Part shown: piece by piece, positions 13,554 through 21,587 of the stretch
How positions within the stretch are numbered: position 1 is the stretch's first letter
How the letters are laid out: each line of letters starts with the position of its first letter
DNA from: an uncultured Clostridia bacterium
GTDB taxonomy: Bacteria; Bacillota; Clostridia; Christensenellales; Borkfalkiaceae
DNA length: 64,000 nt
Direction of reading: 5' to 3'
NCBI GenBank assembly: GCA_944343275.1
Contig: CALVMH010000007.1
Coordinates: forward strand, 26,604 to 90,603
The notes under the pieces: model-generated
Database searches by the model: none
Told to the model about the DNA's origin: nothing
Seen by the model: only the letters and a program-made list of their open reading frames with translations
Made by a program: the position numbers and the translations under genes

Positions 13554-15590
13554 CTATGTCACTTCCGCAAAGTCTGCGTCCGAAGAAAACGTGTAAGAAA
13601 CTTCTTTGACCTGCCCCCTGCGGGAGACGGTCAGCGTCAGCGTATCGCCGCGGCGCACGCCGTACAGGAGTTCGGAGAGCACGTCTGTACGCGTGATCGC
13701 GCACGATGCGGCGATCTCCCCCTCCCGTTCGATGCGCGCAAGGTACAACGTATCGCCCACGTCCAGCCCCATGCGCAGCGCGGCGCTCCCCGCCGAGACG
13801 CCGCGGACGATCACCTTTTCCTCCGGATACATTTTGCCCGTCACCCCGTCATAGAAGGCGCGCGAAGCGTAGCTTTCGACCGTGATGCCGAGCCGTGCGC
13901 ACAGCGCGCCGTCCGTGACGGAAGCATTGTCGAGAATGTTCTGCGCAATGCGCAGCGCGCGGTTGGCGGGAATGGCGTATCCGAAGGCGAGCACTCCCTC
14001 CTTTTCCGAACGCGCGCACACGATGCCGATGAGTTCCCCCATCTCATTGTACAGCCCGCCGCCCGAATTGCCGTGCTCGATGACGGCGTCCGTGCGGACG
14101 GCGAACAGCGAGAGCGCGGTCTTTTCGTCTGCAGATGCGACGGCGATCGTCTCCGAAGCCACGCAGAGAACGCCCTGCGTCGTCCGCAGCCCGTCTCCGT
14201 TCGCGTTTCCGACGACGATCGTTCTCTCCCCGACGGTCAGCGAACGGGAATCGGCGGCTTGCGCCGCCTCCGCCGCGCCGAAGGAGACATAGAACCCCGC
14301 CCACCAGTCCGCCCGCAACGCAACGCGCAGAACGGCGATGTCCTCCGCCATCGCGCCGCCGACGAACTGTGCCTTAACGGGATGTTCCTCCTTTCGGTCC
14401 GCATAGAAATACACATCGATCTCATCGGAGATGCCCGACGCCGTCTCCCCCGTATATACGACATGGTAGTTGGTGAGGATGTACGCCTCCCCCGCGGACT
14501 CATCGTTGGCAATGATGACGCCCGAACCTTCGGACGCGCCCTTCCGCGTCTTTGCGACGACGGAGACGGCGCTCTTTTCCGCCTCGGAGAGGGCGGCTTC
14601 CGTCTGCGCGGACACAGCCTTTCCCTCCGCCGCGGCGATCTGCCCGCAGTCGAGCGACGCAAGCACGGCGTTCACGTCCGCCGCGGGAATGGCATATCCG
14701 ACGCCGTCCGACGCCGTGTTCCCCCGCAGCGTCTGCCGCGCCGTGACGAGCCCCAGAAGCTCCCCCGCCACATTGTACAGCCCGCCGCCCGAATTGCCGT
14801 GATTGACGGCTGCGTCCGTGCACAAAACGTCCAGCGCGATGTCCCCGTCCGCGCCCTCCACGGTGACGGTGCGGGAAAGGTCGGTGACCGTCCCCCCGGT
14901 GACGGACATGCCCATGCCCTCCGCGTTGCCGACGGCATACGCCGTCTCGTTCTCAGACGCCTCCGCCCATGCCGCCGCCATGGCGCAGCCCGTCTGCAGG
15001 GCGTCGCTCCTGACGGACAGAACGGCAACGTCGCTCGTTGTGTTTTGCATCCCGCACAGGCGGATGTCGTCGCCTGCCGCAGAGGAGAGCGTCTCCCCGC
15101 CGCTGAGCGTGACGGTGACGGACGCGCCGCCGGCAAAGGATGTTCCGACGACCGCGTCGGAAACGACGTGCGCGTTGGTGACGATGAGCGCTTCCCCTGC
15201 CGCCCTGTCCAGCGCATAGATGACGCCCGAACCGTCCGAATACGCAACCCCGTTCTCCGACGCCGTCCTTGTCTGAACGGCGACCGTGCTGCACTGCGCA
15301 CGGCTGATGTAGGCGGTATCGTCGCGGATGCCCTCTTGGGCGAGAAAATCGTAATACGTTCCCGCATAGCCGCCCTCTGCCGCTTCGGCATACCGGCGGC
15401 GCCCCGATGTGGACGGCGTCTCCTGTGCGGCGAGCCAGCGCACCGCGTCCTCATATTCCCCGGAAAGCAGCGCAACATCGGAGGGGAAATTTCCGTCCGT
15501 CCGCACGCCGTCGAACAGCCCGCATGCGGCAAGGGATACCGTCATGACGCCTGCAAGCACGATGCCTGCCGCCGTCGTCAATTTGTTCAT
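13554..15590 (-). CDS. Lipoprotein with two tandem trypsin-like (HtrA-type) protease domains and a PDZ-like end
   Basis: The 678-residue protein starts with a lipoprotein signal (SLAAC, Cys at C23). Domain 1 (about 95-315) has the triad H141 in TNAHVV, D187 in TSDVAV and S267 in HGNSGGG. Domain 2 (about 340-560) repeats it: H376 in TNYHVV, D417 in AEDIAV and S509 in HGNSGGG. A PDZ-like region (about 575-678) follows, with VSAGSAALRMGL. HtrA proteases normally have one protease domain and form trimers; here two complete, apparently active domains sit in one chain. It should act outside the membrane on misfolded or surface proteins. The start has AGGAAGGAC upstream. Internal duplication is the simplest origin. 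Confidence 0.88.
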   Translation of the reverse strand: MNKLTTAAGIVLAGVMTVSLAACGLFDGVRTDGNFPSDVALLSGEYEDAVRWLAAQETPSTSGRRRYAEAAEGGYAGTYYDFLAQEGIRDDTAYISRAQCSTVAVQTRTASENGVAYSDGSGVIYALDRAAGEALIVTNAHVVSDAVVGTSFAGGASVTVTLSGGETLSSAAGDDIRLCGMQNTTSDVAVLSVRSDALQTGCAMAAAWAEASENETAYAVGNAEGMGMSVTGGTVTDLSRTVTVEGADGDIALDVLCTDAAVNHGNSGGGLYNVAGELLGLVTARQTLRGNTASDGVGYAIPAADVNAVLASLDCGQIAAAEGKAVSAQTEAALSEAEKSAVSVVAKTRKGASEGSGVIIANDESAGEAYILTNYHVVYTGETASGISDEIDVYFYADRKEEHPVKAQFVGGAMAEDIAVLRVALRADWWAGFYVSFGAAEAAQAADSRSLTVGERTIVVGNANGDGLRTTQGVLCVASETIAVASADEKTALSLFAVRTDAVIEHGNSGGGLYNEMGELIGIVCARSEKEGVLAFGYAIPANRALRIAQNILDNASVTDGALCARLGITVESYASRAFYDGVTGKMYPEEKVIVRGVSAGSAALRMGLDVGDTLYLARIEREGEIAASCAITRTDVLSELLYGVRRGDTLTLTVSRRGQVKEVSYTFSSDADFAEVT

Positions 15591-15626
15591 AGTCCTTCCT
15601 CTTGCACGGGCATTGCCCGTAAGGAC

Positions 15627-15655
15627 AGTATACTACATTTTTTCAGGATTTTCAA
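15627..15655 (-). promoter_or_regulatory. Promoter of the double-protease gene
   Basis: On the minus strand TTGAAA (15650-15655) and TATACT (15627-15632) are 17 bases apart; the ATG is about 30 bases after the expected start site. Confidence 0.75.
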
Positions 15656-15711
15656 GCGCTTGCGCGTGTCCGGGGCAAAGTAGCGAAGGGACCGCCGCAG
15701 GGGGAACCGTC

Positions 15712-15765
15712 CGCCATGGGATTCTCATGCTCCGCGGCTTCGACGCTCCGCAGGCGCGAAGCAAC
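15712..15765. repeat. Dispersed intergenic repeat, copy B
   Basis: CCATGGGATTCTCATGCTCC is followed by a GC-rich palindromic part. It resembles copies A, C and D elsewhere in the window. Confidence 0.4.
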
Positions 15766-15788
15766 AAACAGCGGGGGCTTCTCTATAA

Positions 15789-15812
15789 CAAAAGAGCGGG
15801 GTCTCCCCCGCC
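15789..15812 (-). terminator. Terminator after the small-gene pair
   Basis: GCGGGG and CCCCGC pair around GAGA and are followed by TCTTTT on the minus strand, closing the rubrerythrin unit. Confidence 0.7.
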
Positions 15813-15822
15813 CTTCTGCCGT

Positions 15823-15951
15823 TCAGAGATCGTCCGCATCCTGCACGGGCATATCCCCGCCGTCCGACGGGACGCCCGTATAACTGCCCAGCGCGTCCTC
15901 CTCCGAACGCATTCCGGCGCCCTTTCTGAGCGCGCCCTTTGCCTTAGTCAC
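15823..15951 (-). CDS. Small protein ending in a PVQDADDL motif, 42 aa
   Basis: A GTG at 15951 overlaps the end of the preceding small gene, giving 42 residues; an ATG at 15912 would give 29. The core DALGSYTGVPSDGGD followed by PVQDADDL resembles a short conserved protein that I recall from Clostridia, but its function is unknown to me. The basic N-terminal part (TKAKGALRKG) and acidic C-terminal part suggest a small cytoplasmic protein. Overlap with the upstream small gene and rubrerythrin suggests one transcript. Confidence 0.6.
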   Translation of the reverse strand: MTKAKGALRKGAGMRSEEDALGSYTGVPSDGGDMPVQDADDL

Positions 15952-16051
15952 AGTTTTCGGGCGAAGACTTGCCGCAGTTCTTGCCCTTCTGCGCGTTCTG
16001 CGCATTCTTTGCGTTCTTGGCTTTTGCGTTCGTCTGATTGGTCTTCTTCAT
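15944..16051 (-). CDS. Asn/Lys-rich small protein, 35 aa
   Basis: The 35-codon frame has AGGAGG before its ATG at 16051 and ends TAA at 15944. The product is built from repeats of Lys-Asn-Ala and Gln-Asn-Ala (NAKNAQNAQKGKN) and ends SSPENCD with two Cys. It starts eight bases after the rubrerythrin stop. Short Asn-rich proteins of this kind occur in spore-forming Clostridia and some resemble small acid-soluble spore proteins, but no assignment is certain. Confidence 0.6.
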   Translation of the reverse strand: MKKTNQTNAKAKNAKNAQNAQKGKNCGKSSPENCD

Positions 16052-16059
16052 AATTCCTC

Positions 16060-16647
16060 CTATTCATTGAAGGGAAGATGCAGCTGCACTTCCCCCTTGG
16101 AAGCGCCGCACAGCGGACAGACATCCCATGCCTCGTTCGCGGTGTGCATATAGCCGCACTCGCTGCAGATCCACAGCATCGGAGATTTTGCCGCATAGAG
16201 GGAGCCGTCCTGAAACGCCTCAAACAGATAGGAAAAGATGATCCGATGATGGTCCTCCACCCTTGCCACCTGTTCGAATTTGAGCGCAATCTGCGCAAAC
16301 CCCTCTTCGCGTGCCGTTTTTGCGAACGAGGGATAGAGGTTTGCCGCCTCCGATTCCTCATCCTGCGCCGCAAACCGCAAATTGTCCGCCAGCGTTCCCG
16401 CATGGAAGGGATAGTTTGCGCGGACGGGAACGTCCTCGCAGCTTCCCGCGTTCTGTAAAATGGCTTCAAAGAACACCCGTGCGTGGTTGGTTTCGTTTTT
16501 TGCGATGGTGCGGACGGTGTCCGCAAGCACCTGATACCCCTGCTTCATTGCAGCTTTTGCCGTAAGTTGGTAGCGCATGCCCGCCTGACACTCCCCCGCA
16601 AAACTTCTTGCGAGATTCAAAAAGGTCTGCGTCTTTGAAAAGTCCAT
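16060..16647 (-). CDS. rbr: Rubrerythrin
   Basis: The 195-residue protein has a ferritin-like four-helix domain with diiron ligands (E19-region AGECQAGMRY, KNETNHARVF, DEESEAANLYPSF, VARVEDHHRI). A C-terminal rubredoxin-like ribbon follows, with CSEC near 160 and CPLC near 177. Rubrerythrin reduces hydrogen peroxide in anaerobes using electrons from rubredoxin or ferredoxin. GGGAGG precedes the ATG. It is the first gene of a short unit with two small proteins. The presence of this gene points to an anaerobe that meets oxidative stress. Confidence 0.95.
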   Translation of the reverse strand: MDFSKTQTFLNLARSFAGECQAGMRYQLTAKAAMKQGYQVLADTVRTIAKNETNHARVFFEAILQNAGSCEDVPVRANYPFHAGTLADNLRFAAQDEESEAANLYPSFAKTAREEGFAQIALKFEQVARVEDHHRIIFSYLFEAFQDGSLYAAKSPMLWICSECGYMHTANEAWDVCPLCGASKGEVQLHLPFNE

Positions 16648-16729
16648 GCCGTATCCTCCCTTACACAGCTATCTTGGACGATCGCGGGCGTATTTATGCG
16701 GCGGCAAACAACATTCCGCAAAAAAACAC

Positions 16730-16760
16730 AAAAAAGCTCCGCCGCAGCGGAGCTTTTTGA
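16730..16760 (-). terminator. Terminator after rplL
   Basis: AAAGCTCCGC and GCGGAGCTTT pair around TGCG and are followed by TTTG on the minus strand, after the L7/L12 stop. Confidence 0.85.
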
Positions 16761-16769
16761 TTTGCGTTC

Positions 16770-17141
16770 TTACTCGAGAACCGCCGTAGCGCCTGCTTCC
16801 TTGAGCTTGGCAACGGCAGCTTCGGCGTCTGCCTTCGGCACAGCCTCTTTGAGGACGCCGAGGGATTCGACCGCCTTCTTCGCCTCTGCAAGGCCGAGGC
16901 CCGTGAACTCGCGGACAGCCTTGATGACGGCGATCTTGTTTGCGCCGAAATCTTTGAGGACGATGTTGAACTCCGTCTTCTCTTCTTCGGCGGGAGCAGC
17001 CTCCGCAGCGCCTGCGGCGCCCGCGACGGCAACGGGAGCAGCGGCGGAAACGCCGAACTCCTCTTCAAGCGCCTTGACGAACTCGTTGAGCTCGACAACG
17101 GTCATAGCCTTGACTTCTTCGATAAACTTCTGAATATCCAT
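16770..17141 (-). CDS. rplL: Ribosomal protein L7/L12
   Basis: The 123-residue protein has the N-terminal dimerisation part ([20 protein letters not shown]), an Ala-rich hinge (about 38-52) and the C-terminal factor-binding domain with [19 protein letters not shown]. It forms the ribosomal stalk that recruits translation factors. AAGGAGACAAACACA precedes ATG. It follows rplJ by 24 bases, the standard arrangement. Confidence 0.97.
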   Translation of the reverse strand: MDIQKFIEEVKAMTVVELNEFVKALEEEFGVSAAAPVAVAGAAGAAEAAPAEEEKTEFNIVLKDFGANKIAVIKAVREFTGLGLAEAKKAVESLGVLKEAVPKADAEAAVAKLKEAGATAVLE

Positions 17142-17165
17142 TGTGTTTGTCTCCTTGATAAAATT

Positions 17166-17663
17166 TTAAGATTTTTGTCCCGCGATGGCATTCATGACAT
17201 ACGCGAGGTTTGCGATGGGCGCCTGCAGGCAGCCGACCATCTTGGCAAGCAGCACCTCCCGCGAAGGGATGGCGGCGAGCTTCTTCACGCCCGCGGCATC
17301 CACATAGGCGCCGCCGACGTATGCGCTCTTGGGAACAAGTTTGTCCGCGAGCGCGGGGGTCTCCTTCACTGCCTTGGCGATGATGGCGCAGCCGCTCGTC
17401 TCGTCGGGGCAGAATACGAAAGCGGTCGCGCCGTTGAGGTCTGCGTCGAACGCCGTGACGCCGAGCTCCTCGAATGCCTTCCTGACGAGCGTGTTTTTAT
17501 ACACCTTGTATTCGCAGGAAGCATCGCGGAACTTGCCGCGCAGCGTGGTGACTTCGGCGACGGTGAGGCGGTCATACGTCGCAAGGACGACCGACTTGCT
17601 CTCCGAAATTTTCGCCTTGATCTCTTCGACGACTGCTTTCTTTGCTTCAAAATTTGCCGACAT
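17166..17663 (-). CDS. rplJ: Ribosomal protein L10
   Basis: The 165-residue protein has the L10 fold: KKAVVEEIKAKISESKSVVL at the N terminus, then LRGKFRDASCEYKVYKN. Its C-terminal helix binds L12 dimers. L10 is the base of the stalk and, with L12, represses its own mRNA through the leader just upstream (17699-17802). CGGAGG precedes the ATG. Confidence 0.97.
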   Translation of the reverse strand: MSANFEAKKAVVEEIKAKISESKSVVLATYDRLTVAEVTTLRGKFRDASCEYKVYKNTLVRKAFEELGVTAFDADLNGATAFVFCPDETSGCAIIAKAVKETPALADKLVPKSAYVGGAYVDAAGVKKLAAIPSREVLLAKMVGCLQAPIANLAYVMNAIAGQKS

Positions 17664-17698
17664 GGTTACCTCCGTAAACTCCTGATGAGGAGCCGAAT

Positions 17699-17802
17699 AA
17701 AAAACTTCCGCACCGCAGACGGGTACGGAAGCGCATTCGCAAGAATTGTTTCCTACCTCGACGGGAAATTAAGCGCCTGCGCGCACCCGTTGTCTGCGGT
17801 AT
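17699..17802 (-). promoter_or_regulatory. Ribosomal L10 leader with attenuator hairpin
   Basis: The RNA from about 17802 carries ACCGCAGACAACGGGTG, the kink-turn-like GTCGAGGTAGGAAACA part and CCCGTCTGCGG closing the outer stem (17713-17800). This matches the Firmicutes L10 leader plan. Its 3' part can instead form CTTCCG...CGGAAG followed by TTTTTT (17700-17731), an intrinsic terminator. L10(L12)4 binding would favour termination. Confidence 0.85.
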
Positions 17803-17808
17803 GTTCAC

Positions 17809-17837
17809 ATTGTAGCACACGGGAAGAAAACCGTCAA
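17809..17837 (-). promoter_or_regulatory. Promoter of rplJ-rplL
   Basis: TTGACG (17832-17837) and TACAAT (17809-17814) on the minus strand are 17 bases apart. Confidence 0.8.
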
Positions 17838-17857
17838 GCGATTTTATTCCCCTTTTT

Positions 17858-18547
17858 TCAGCCCTTGTTGTAGCTGACCTTCACGCCGGGGCCCATCGTG
17901 GACGTCAGGGTGACGCTCTTGACGTACTGACCCTTGGCGGCGGAGGGCTTTGCGCGGACGATGGCGTCCATCAGGGCGTTGAAGTTTTCCAGGATCTTTT
18001 CCGCGCCGAAGCTCTTCTTGCCGATGGGGCAGTGGATGATGGCGGTCTTGTCGAGACGGTACTCGACCTTACCTGCCTTGACTTCCTGCACCGCCTTGAC
18101 GACGTCCGGCGTGACCGTGCCCGACTTGGGGTTGGGCATAAGCCCCTTGGGACCGAGCACGCGGCCGATGCGCCCGACCATGCCCATCATGTCGGGCGTG
18201 GTGATCATGACGTCGAAGCCGAACCAATTCTCCGTCTGGATCTTCTGGATCATCTCCTCCGCGCCGACGAAGTCCGCGCCCGCGGCTGCCGCCGCGTCCG
18301 CCTTTTCGCCCTTGGCGATGACGAGCACCTTCTTCGTCTTACCCGTTCCGTTGGGAAGGACGAGCACGCCGCGGACCTGCTGGTCTGCCTGGCGGGGGTC
18401 GATGCCGAGACGGACGTGCAGTTCCACCGTTTCATCGAACTTTGCCTTGGCGTTTTCGAGCACGATGCCCACCGCTTCGCCCGCTTCATATGCGCGCTGC
18501 TTGTCGTAAGATTTGAGACTTTCAGCGTATTTTTTTCCGTATTTCAT
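17858..18547 (-). CDS. rplA: Ribosomal protein L1
   Basis: The 229-residue protein has the L1 signatures [20 protein letters not shown] and [19 protein letters not shown]1 forms the mobile L1 stalk that helps release E-site tRNA, and in many bacteria represses the rplK-rplA mRNA. GGGAGG precedes the ATG. It follows rplK by 45 bases and ends just before the rplJ promoter. Confidence 0.98.
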   Translation of the reverse strand: MKYGKKYAESLKSYDKQRAYEAGEAVGIVLENAKAKFDETVELHVRLGIDPRQADQQVRGVLVLPNGTGKTKKVLVIAKGEKADAAAAAGADFVGAEEMIQKIQTENWFGFDVMITTPDMMGMVGRIGRVLGPKGLMPNPKSGTVTPDVVKAVQEVKAGKVEYRLDKTAIIHCPIGKKSFGAEKILENFNALMDAIVRAKPSAAKGQYVKSVTLTSTMGPGVKVSYNKG

Positions 18548-18592
18548 TGATTACCTCCCGTGGTTCCGACGAGAAAAAACTTCTCTCCCACT

Positions 18593-19018
18593 TTACTCCT
18601 CGACGGTGACGCCCATGCTGCGCGCAGTGCCCTTGATCATGCTCATCGCACTTTCAAGCGTGGTGCAGTTGAGATCGGGCATCTTCATCTTGGCGATCTC
18701 TTCGACCTGTGCCTTGGTGAGCTTGCCAACCTTGACTTTGTTGGGCGTCGCGCTCGCCGTTTCCAATCCCAACGCCTTTTTGATGAGGACGGGTGCGGGC
18801 GGCGTCTTCAAGACGAACGTGAAGGAACGGTCCTGATAGATCGTCATCACGACGGGGATGATGAGCCCCTCCTGCCCTGCCGTCTTGGCGTTGAACTCCT
18901 TGGTGAATCCGGGGATGTTGATGCCGTGCGGGCCCAACGTCGAACCGACGGGGGGACCGGGCGTCGCTTTCCCTGCGGGGAGCTGCAATTTGACGACCGC
19001 GGTTACTTTCTTTGCCAT
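18593..19018 (-). CDS. rplK: Ribosomal protein L11
   Basis: The 141-residue protein has [35 protein letters not shown] and the C-terminal rRNA-binding helix with GTARSMGV. The start at 19018 has GGAGGAAGC upstream and gives the standard length. L11 shapes the GTPase centre and is the classic contact for stringent-response RelA. Confidence 0.98.
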   Translation of the reverse strand: MAKKVTAVVKLQLPAGKATPGPPVGSTLGPHGINIPGFTKEFNAKTAGQEGLIIPVVMTIYQDRSFTFVLKTPPAPVLIKKALGLETASATPNKVKVGKLTKAQVEEIAKMKMPDLNCTTLESAMSMIKGTARSMGVTVEE

Positions 19019-19125
19019 AATGCTTCCTCCAAAGTGGTACATACAAGGCGGCAGGAAAAAAGATTTACCGCCTCTCCCACGTTATCAAGCGCTTTCCGCC
19101 GCCGTGGCGGGGAAAGGAATGACCG

Positions 19126-19695
19126 TTATACTTCCTCCTCGGACGCGATTTCCGTCGCATCGGAGGAAATTTTTTTCATCTGAACGTAATCGACTTCCAC
19201 GTCCTGCTCTCTGCCGAACATGACGACGGAGACCTTGGCGCGCTGCGTGTCGTCGTGGGTCTCGCGGATGGTGCCGATGAACCCCTCGAGCGCGCCGCTT
19301 TCGATGGAGACCCTGTCCCCCACATTGAAATCGGCATCGACGACATACTCTTCGAGCCGCATCTTGCGGATCTCATCCTCCTTCATGGGGATGGGGCGTC
19401 CCTGCGGACCGCAGAAGCCCGTCACGCCGCGCGTGTTCGTCACAAGATACCAGAGCTGGTTGGAATAGATCATCTTGATGAAGACGTAGCAGGGAAGGAG
19501 CTTTCTTTCCACCACCTTCTTTTTGCCGTTCGCCTTCTCCTCAATGGTCTGCTCCATCGGGATCTTGACGTCCACGATGCTGTCTTGCAGGTTATTGTTT
19601 TCGATAAGCCGCAAAAGGCTCTCCTTCACCATGGATTCGTAGCCCGAATAGGTGTGAAGGATATACCATTTGGGTTCGGTATCAACGTTTGCCAT
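19126..19695 (-). CDS. nusG: Transcription termination/antitermination factor NusG
   Basis: The 189-residue protein has an NGN domain (KWYILHTYSGYE, PCYVFIKMIYSNQLWYLV, then VTGFCGP) and a C-terminal KOW motif (VGDRVSIESGALEGFIGTI). A Lys-rich insert is seen around 50-62. NusG binds RNA polymerase and modulates pausing and Rho action. It starts one base after secE, and the upstream AGGGG is its likely ribosome binding site. Confidence 0.97.
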   Translation of the reverse strand: MANVDTEPKWYILHTYSGYESMVKESLLRLIENNNLQDSIVDVKIPMEQTIEEKANGKKKVVERKLLPCYVFIKMIYSNQLWYLVTNTRGVTGFCGPQGRPIPMKEDEIRKMRLEEYVVDADFNVGDRVSIESGALEGFIGTIRETHDDTQRAKVSVVMFGREQDVEVDYVQMKKISSDATEIASEEEV

Positions 19696-19696
19696 G

Positions 19697-20002
19697 TCAA
19701 GCCCCTATATTGACCATGAGATCAAGCAATTCCGAAAGCCCGTAGTTGATGCCCGTCACGATGACGGTGAAGATGAGAACGATGACAAGCACCACGCCCG
19801 TCGCTTTCAAAGCCTTGCCGAACGTAGGCCATGTGACGCGTTTGAGCTCGGAGAACGTCTCCTTGATCTTGCGCCCCATCCGCACGAAGATGTTGGGCTT
19901 TTTATTCTTGTCCGGTCCCTTCTTGCGGGGCGCCTCGTTCTTCTTCTCGCTCTTTTCGGGCGCCTTGTCTGCCTCTTCGGGCAGGTTTTCCTTCTTTGAC
20001 AT
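19697..20002 (-). CDS. secE: Preprotein translocase subunit SecE
   Basis: The 101-residue protein has a long charged N-terminal part (Lys/Glu/Pro-rich, about 1-38), the amphipathic helix RKIKETFSELKRVTWPTFG and one membrane helix (about 67-90). SecE holds the SecYEG channel together in the membrane. Its place between rpmG and nusG is the conserved bacterial order. Confidence 0.95.
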   Translation of the reverse strand: MSKKENLPEEADKAPEKSEKKNEAPRKKGPDKNKKPNIFVRMGRKIKETFSELKRVTWPTFGKALKATGVVLVIVLIFTVIVTGINYGLSELLDLMVNIGA

Positions 20003-20027
20003 GATGTTTCCCCTTATGTCCGAGCGC

Positions 20028-20192
20028 TTACTTGGATTCCTTGTGCACCGTATGCTTCTTGCAGGTGGGGCAGTACTTCTTCAGCTCAAGACGATCGGGA
20101 TCGTTGCGCTTGTTTTTGAAACTGTCGTAATTGCGGTTTTTGCATTCCGTGCACTCGAACGTGACCTTCATTCTCGTGGATTTGGTAGCCAT
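20028..20192 (-). CDS. rpmG: Ribosomal protein L33
   Basis: The 54-residue protein has two zinc Cys pairs ([11 protein letters not shown] and [11 protein letters not shown]), the zinc-binding form of L33. The start at 20192 gives the usual length; a GGAG lies about ten bases upstream. It opens the rpmG-secE-nusG-rplK-rplA operon. Confidence 0.96.
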   Translation of the reverse strand: MATKSTRMKVTFECTECKNRNYDSFKNKRNDPDRLELKKYCPTCKKHTVHKESK

Positions 20193-20243
20193 TGGATGAA
20201 AACTCCATACAAAAAAATTACACCCCTCACGGTGCGTGAACAT

Positions 20244-20272
20244 AGTTTAGCACAAACAAAGTGGGGTGTCAA
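20244..20272 (-). promoter_or_regulatory. Promoter of rpmG-secE-nusG-rplK-rplA
   Basis: TTGACA (20267-20272) and TAAACT (20244-20249) on the minus strand are 17 bases apart. Confidence 0.8.
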
Positions 20273-20319
20273 TCGATTTTGCCGCAAAACGAGAATATTT
20301 TCAGGATTTTTTCGCCGTG

Positions 20320-20352
20320 CACAAAAAAAGGAAGGAACGCCGCGTTCCTTCC
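20320..20352 (-). terminator. Terminator of the rhamnose operon
   Basis: GGAAGGAACGC and GCGTTCCTTCC pair and are followed by TTTTTTT on the minus strand, after the fucO stop. Confidence 0.88.
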
Positions 20353-20373
20353 CGTTTTCTGCAGGCATGCGCC

Positions 20374-21522
20374 TCAAAGAAGCGACTTGTAGAGGGCGAT
20401 GATGTCCTCCTTGGTGGGGTCCTTGGGGTTGCCGGGACGGCAGGCGTCGTCCATGGCGGACTGCGCCAAAAAGTCGAGGTCCTTCTCCTTTACGATGTTT
20501 TTGAGGTCCTTGGGGATGCCCACGTCCTCGGAGAGCTGTTTGACGGCGGCGACGGCGGCCTTGCGCGCCTCGGCAAGCGTCATCTTGTCGACGCCCTCCA
20601 CGCCCATCGCCTTGGCGATGTCGCGGTACTTCTCGCCCGTCGCCTCGGCGTTATATTCCATGACGGTGGGCAGCAGGATGGCGTTGGCGACGCCGTGCGG
20701 CGTATCATACAGCGCGCCCAGAGGGTGCGCCATGGAGTGGACGATGCCCAGCCCCACGTTGGAGAAGCCCATGCCCGCGACGTACTGCCCCAGCGCCATG
20801 CCCTCCCTGCCTTCGGGCGTGTTGGCGACGGCGCCGCGCAGCGACTTTGCAATGATCTCGATGGCTTTTAAGTGGAACATATCGCTCATCGCCCATGCGC
20901 CCTTGGTGATGTAGCCCTCGATGGCGTGCGTCAGCGCGTCCATGCCCGTGGCAGCCGTCAGCCCCTTGGGCATGGAGCTCATCATGTCGGGATCGACGAC
21001 GGCGACGACGGGGATGTCGTGCACGTCCACGCACACCATCTTGCGGTTCTTTTCGGCGTCCGTGATGACATAGTTGATGGTGACTTCCGCCGCGGTGCCC
21101 GCCGTCGTGGGGACGGCGATGATGGGAACACACTTATTCTTGGTGGGCGCGACGCCTTCCAAAGAACGCACGTCCGCAAATTCAGGGTTGGCGATGATGA
21201 TGCCGATCGCCTTCGCCGTGTCCATGGACGAACCGCCGCCGATGGCGACGATGCAGTCCGCGCCGCTCTTTTTGAACGCCTTGACGCCCGTCTGCACGTT
21301 CTCGATGGTGGGGTTGGGCTTGATCTCGGAATAAATTTCATAGGAAATGCCCGCTTTTTCGAGAACGTCGGTCACCTTTTTGGTGACGCCGAACTTCAAA
21401 AGATCGGGGTCGGAGCAGACAAAGCACTTTTCAAAGCCTCTGCCCTTGACTTCGTTTGCGATCTCCTGAATTGCGCCCTTGCCGTGATAGCTCGTTTCGT
21501 TCAAAACAAACCTGTTTGCCAT
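20374..21522 (-). CDS. fucO: Lactaldehyde reductase, iron-containing alcohol dehydrogenase
   Basis: The 382-residue protein belongs to the iron-dependent alcohol dehydrogenases. The dinucleotide site GGGSSMDTAKA lies near 97-107, and VPTTAGTAAE near 140. Metal ligands are Asp and His in GMDALTHAIEG and His in VHSMAHPLG and DTPHGVAN. In rhamnose catabolism it reduces L-lactaldehyde, made by RhaD, to 1,2-propanediol with NADH. AAGGAGATAACAGT precedes ATG. It is downstream of rhaD but also has its own promoter at 21551-21579. Confidence 0.93.
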   Translation of the reverse strand: MANRFVLNETSYHGKGAIQEIANEVKGRGFEKCFVCSDPDLLKFGVTKKVTDVLEKAGISYEIYSEIKPNPTIENVQTGVKAFKKSGADCIVAIGGGSSMDTAKAIGIIIANPEFADVRSLEGVAPTKNKCVPIIAVPTTAGTAAEVTINYVITDAEKNRKMVCVDVHDIPVVAVVDPDMMSSMPKGLTAATGMDALTHAIEGYITKGAWAMSDMFHLKAIEIIAKSLRGAVANTPEGREGMALGQYVAGMGFSNVGLGIVHSMAHPLGALYDTPHGVANAILLPTVMEYNAEATGEKYRDIAKAMGVEGVDKMTLAEARKAAVAAVKQLSEDVGIPKDLKNIVKEKDLDFLAQSAMDDACRPGNPKDPTKEDIIALYKSLL

Positions 21523-21550
21523 ACTGTTATCTCCTTATCATGTTTTATTT

Positions 21551-21579
21551 ATCATACCCCATCGGGGCAAAATTGTCAA
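21551..21579 (-). promoter_or_regulatory. Internal promoter before fucO
   Basis: TTGACA (21574-21579) and TATGAT (21551-21556) on the minus strand are 17 bases apart, in the 65-base gap between rhaD and fucO. Confidence 0.7.
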
Positions 21580-21587
21580 GACGGCTT

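Noticed and set aside
13458-15683. 741-codon plus-strand frame opposite the double protease
   Set aside because: GC-rich coding DNA often leaves the opposite strand open. The minus-strand frame has intact protease triads and a lipoprotein signal, the plus frame has none.
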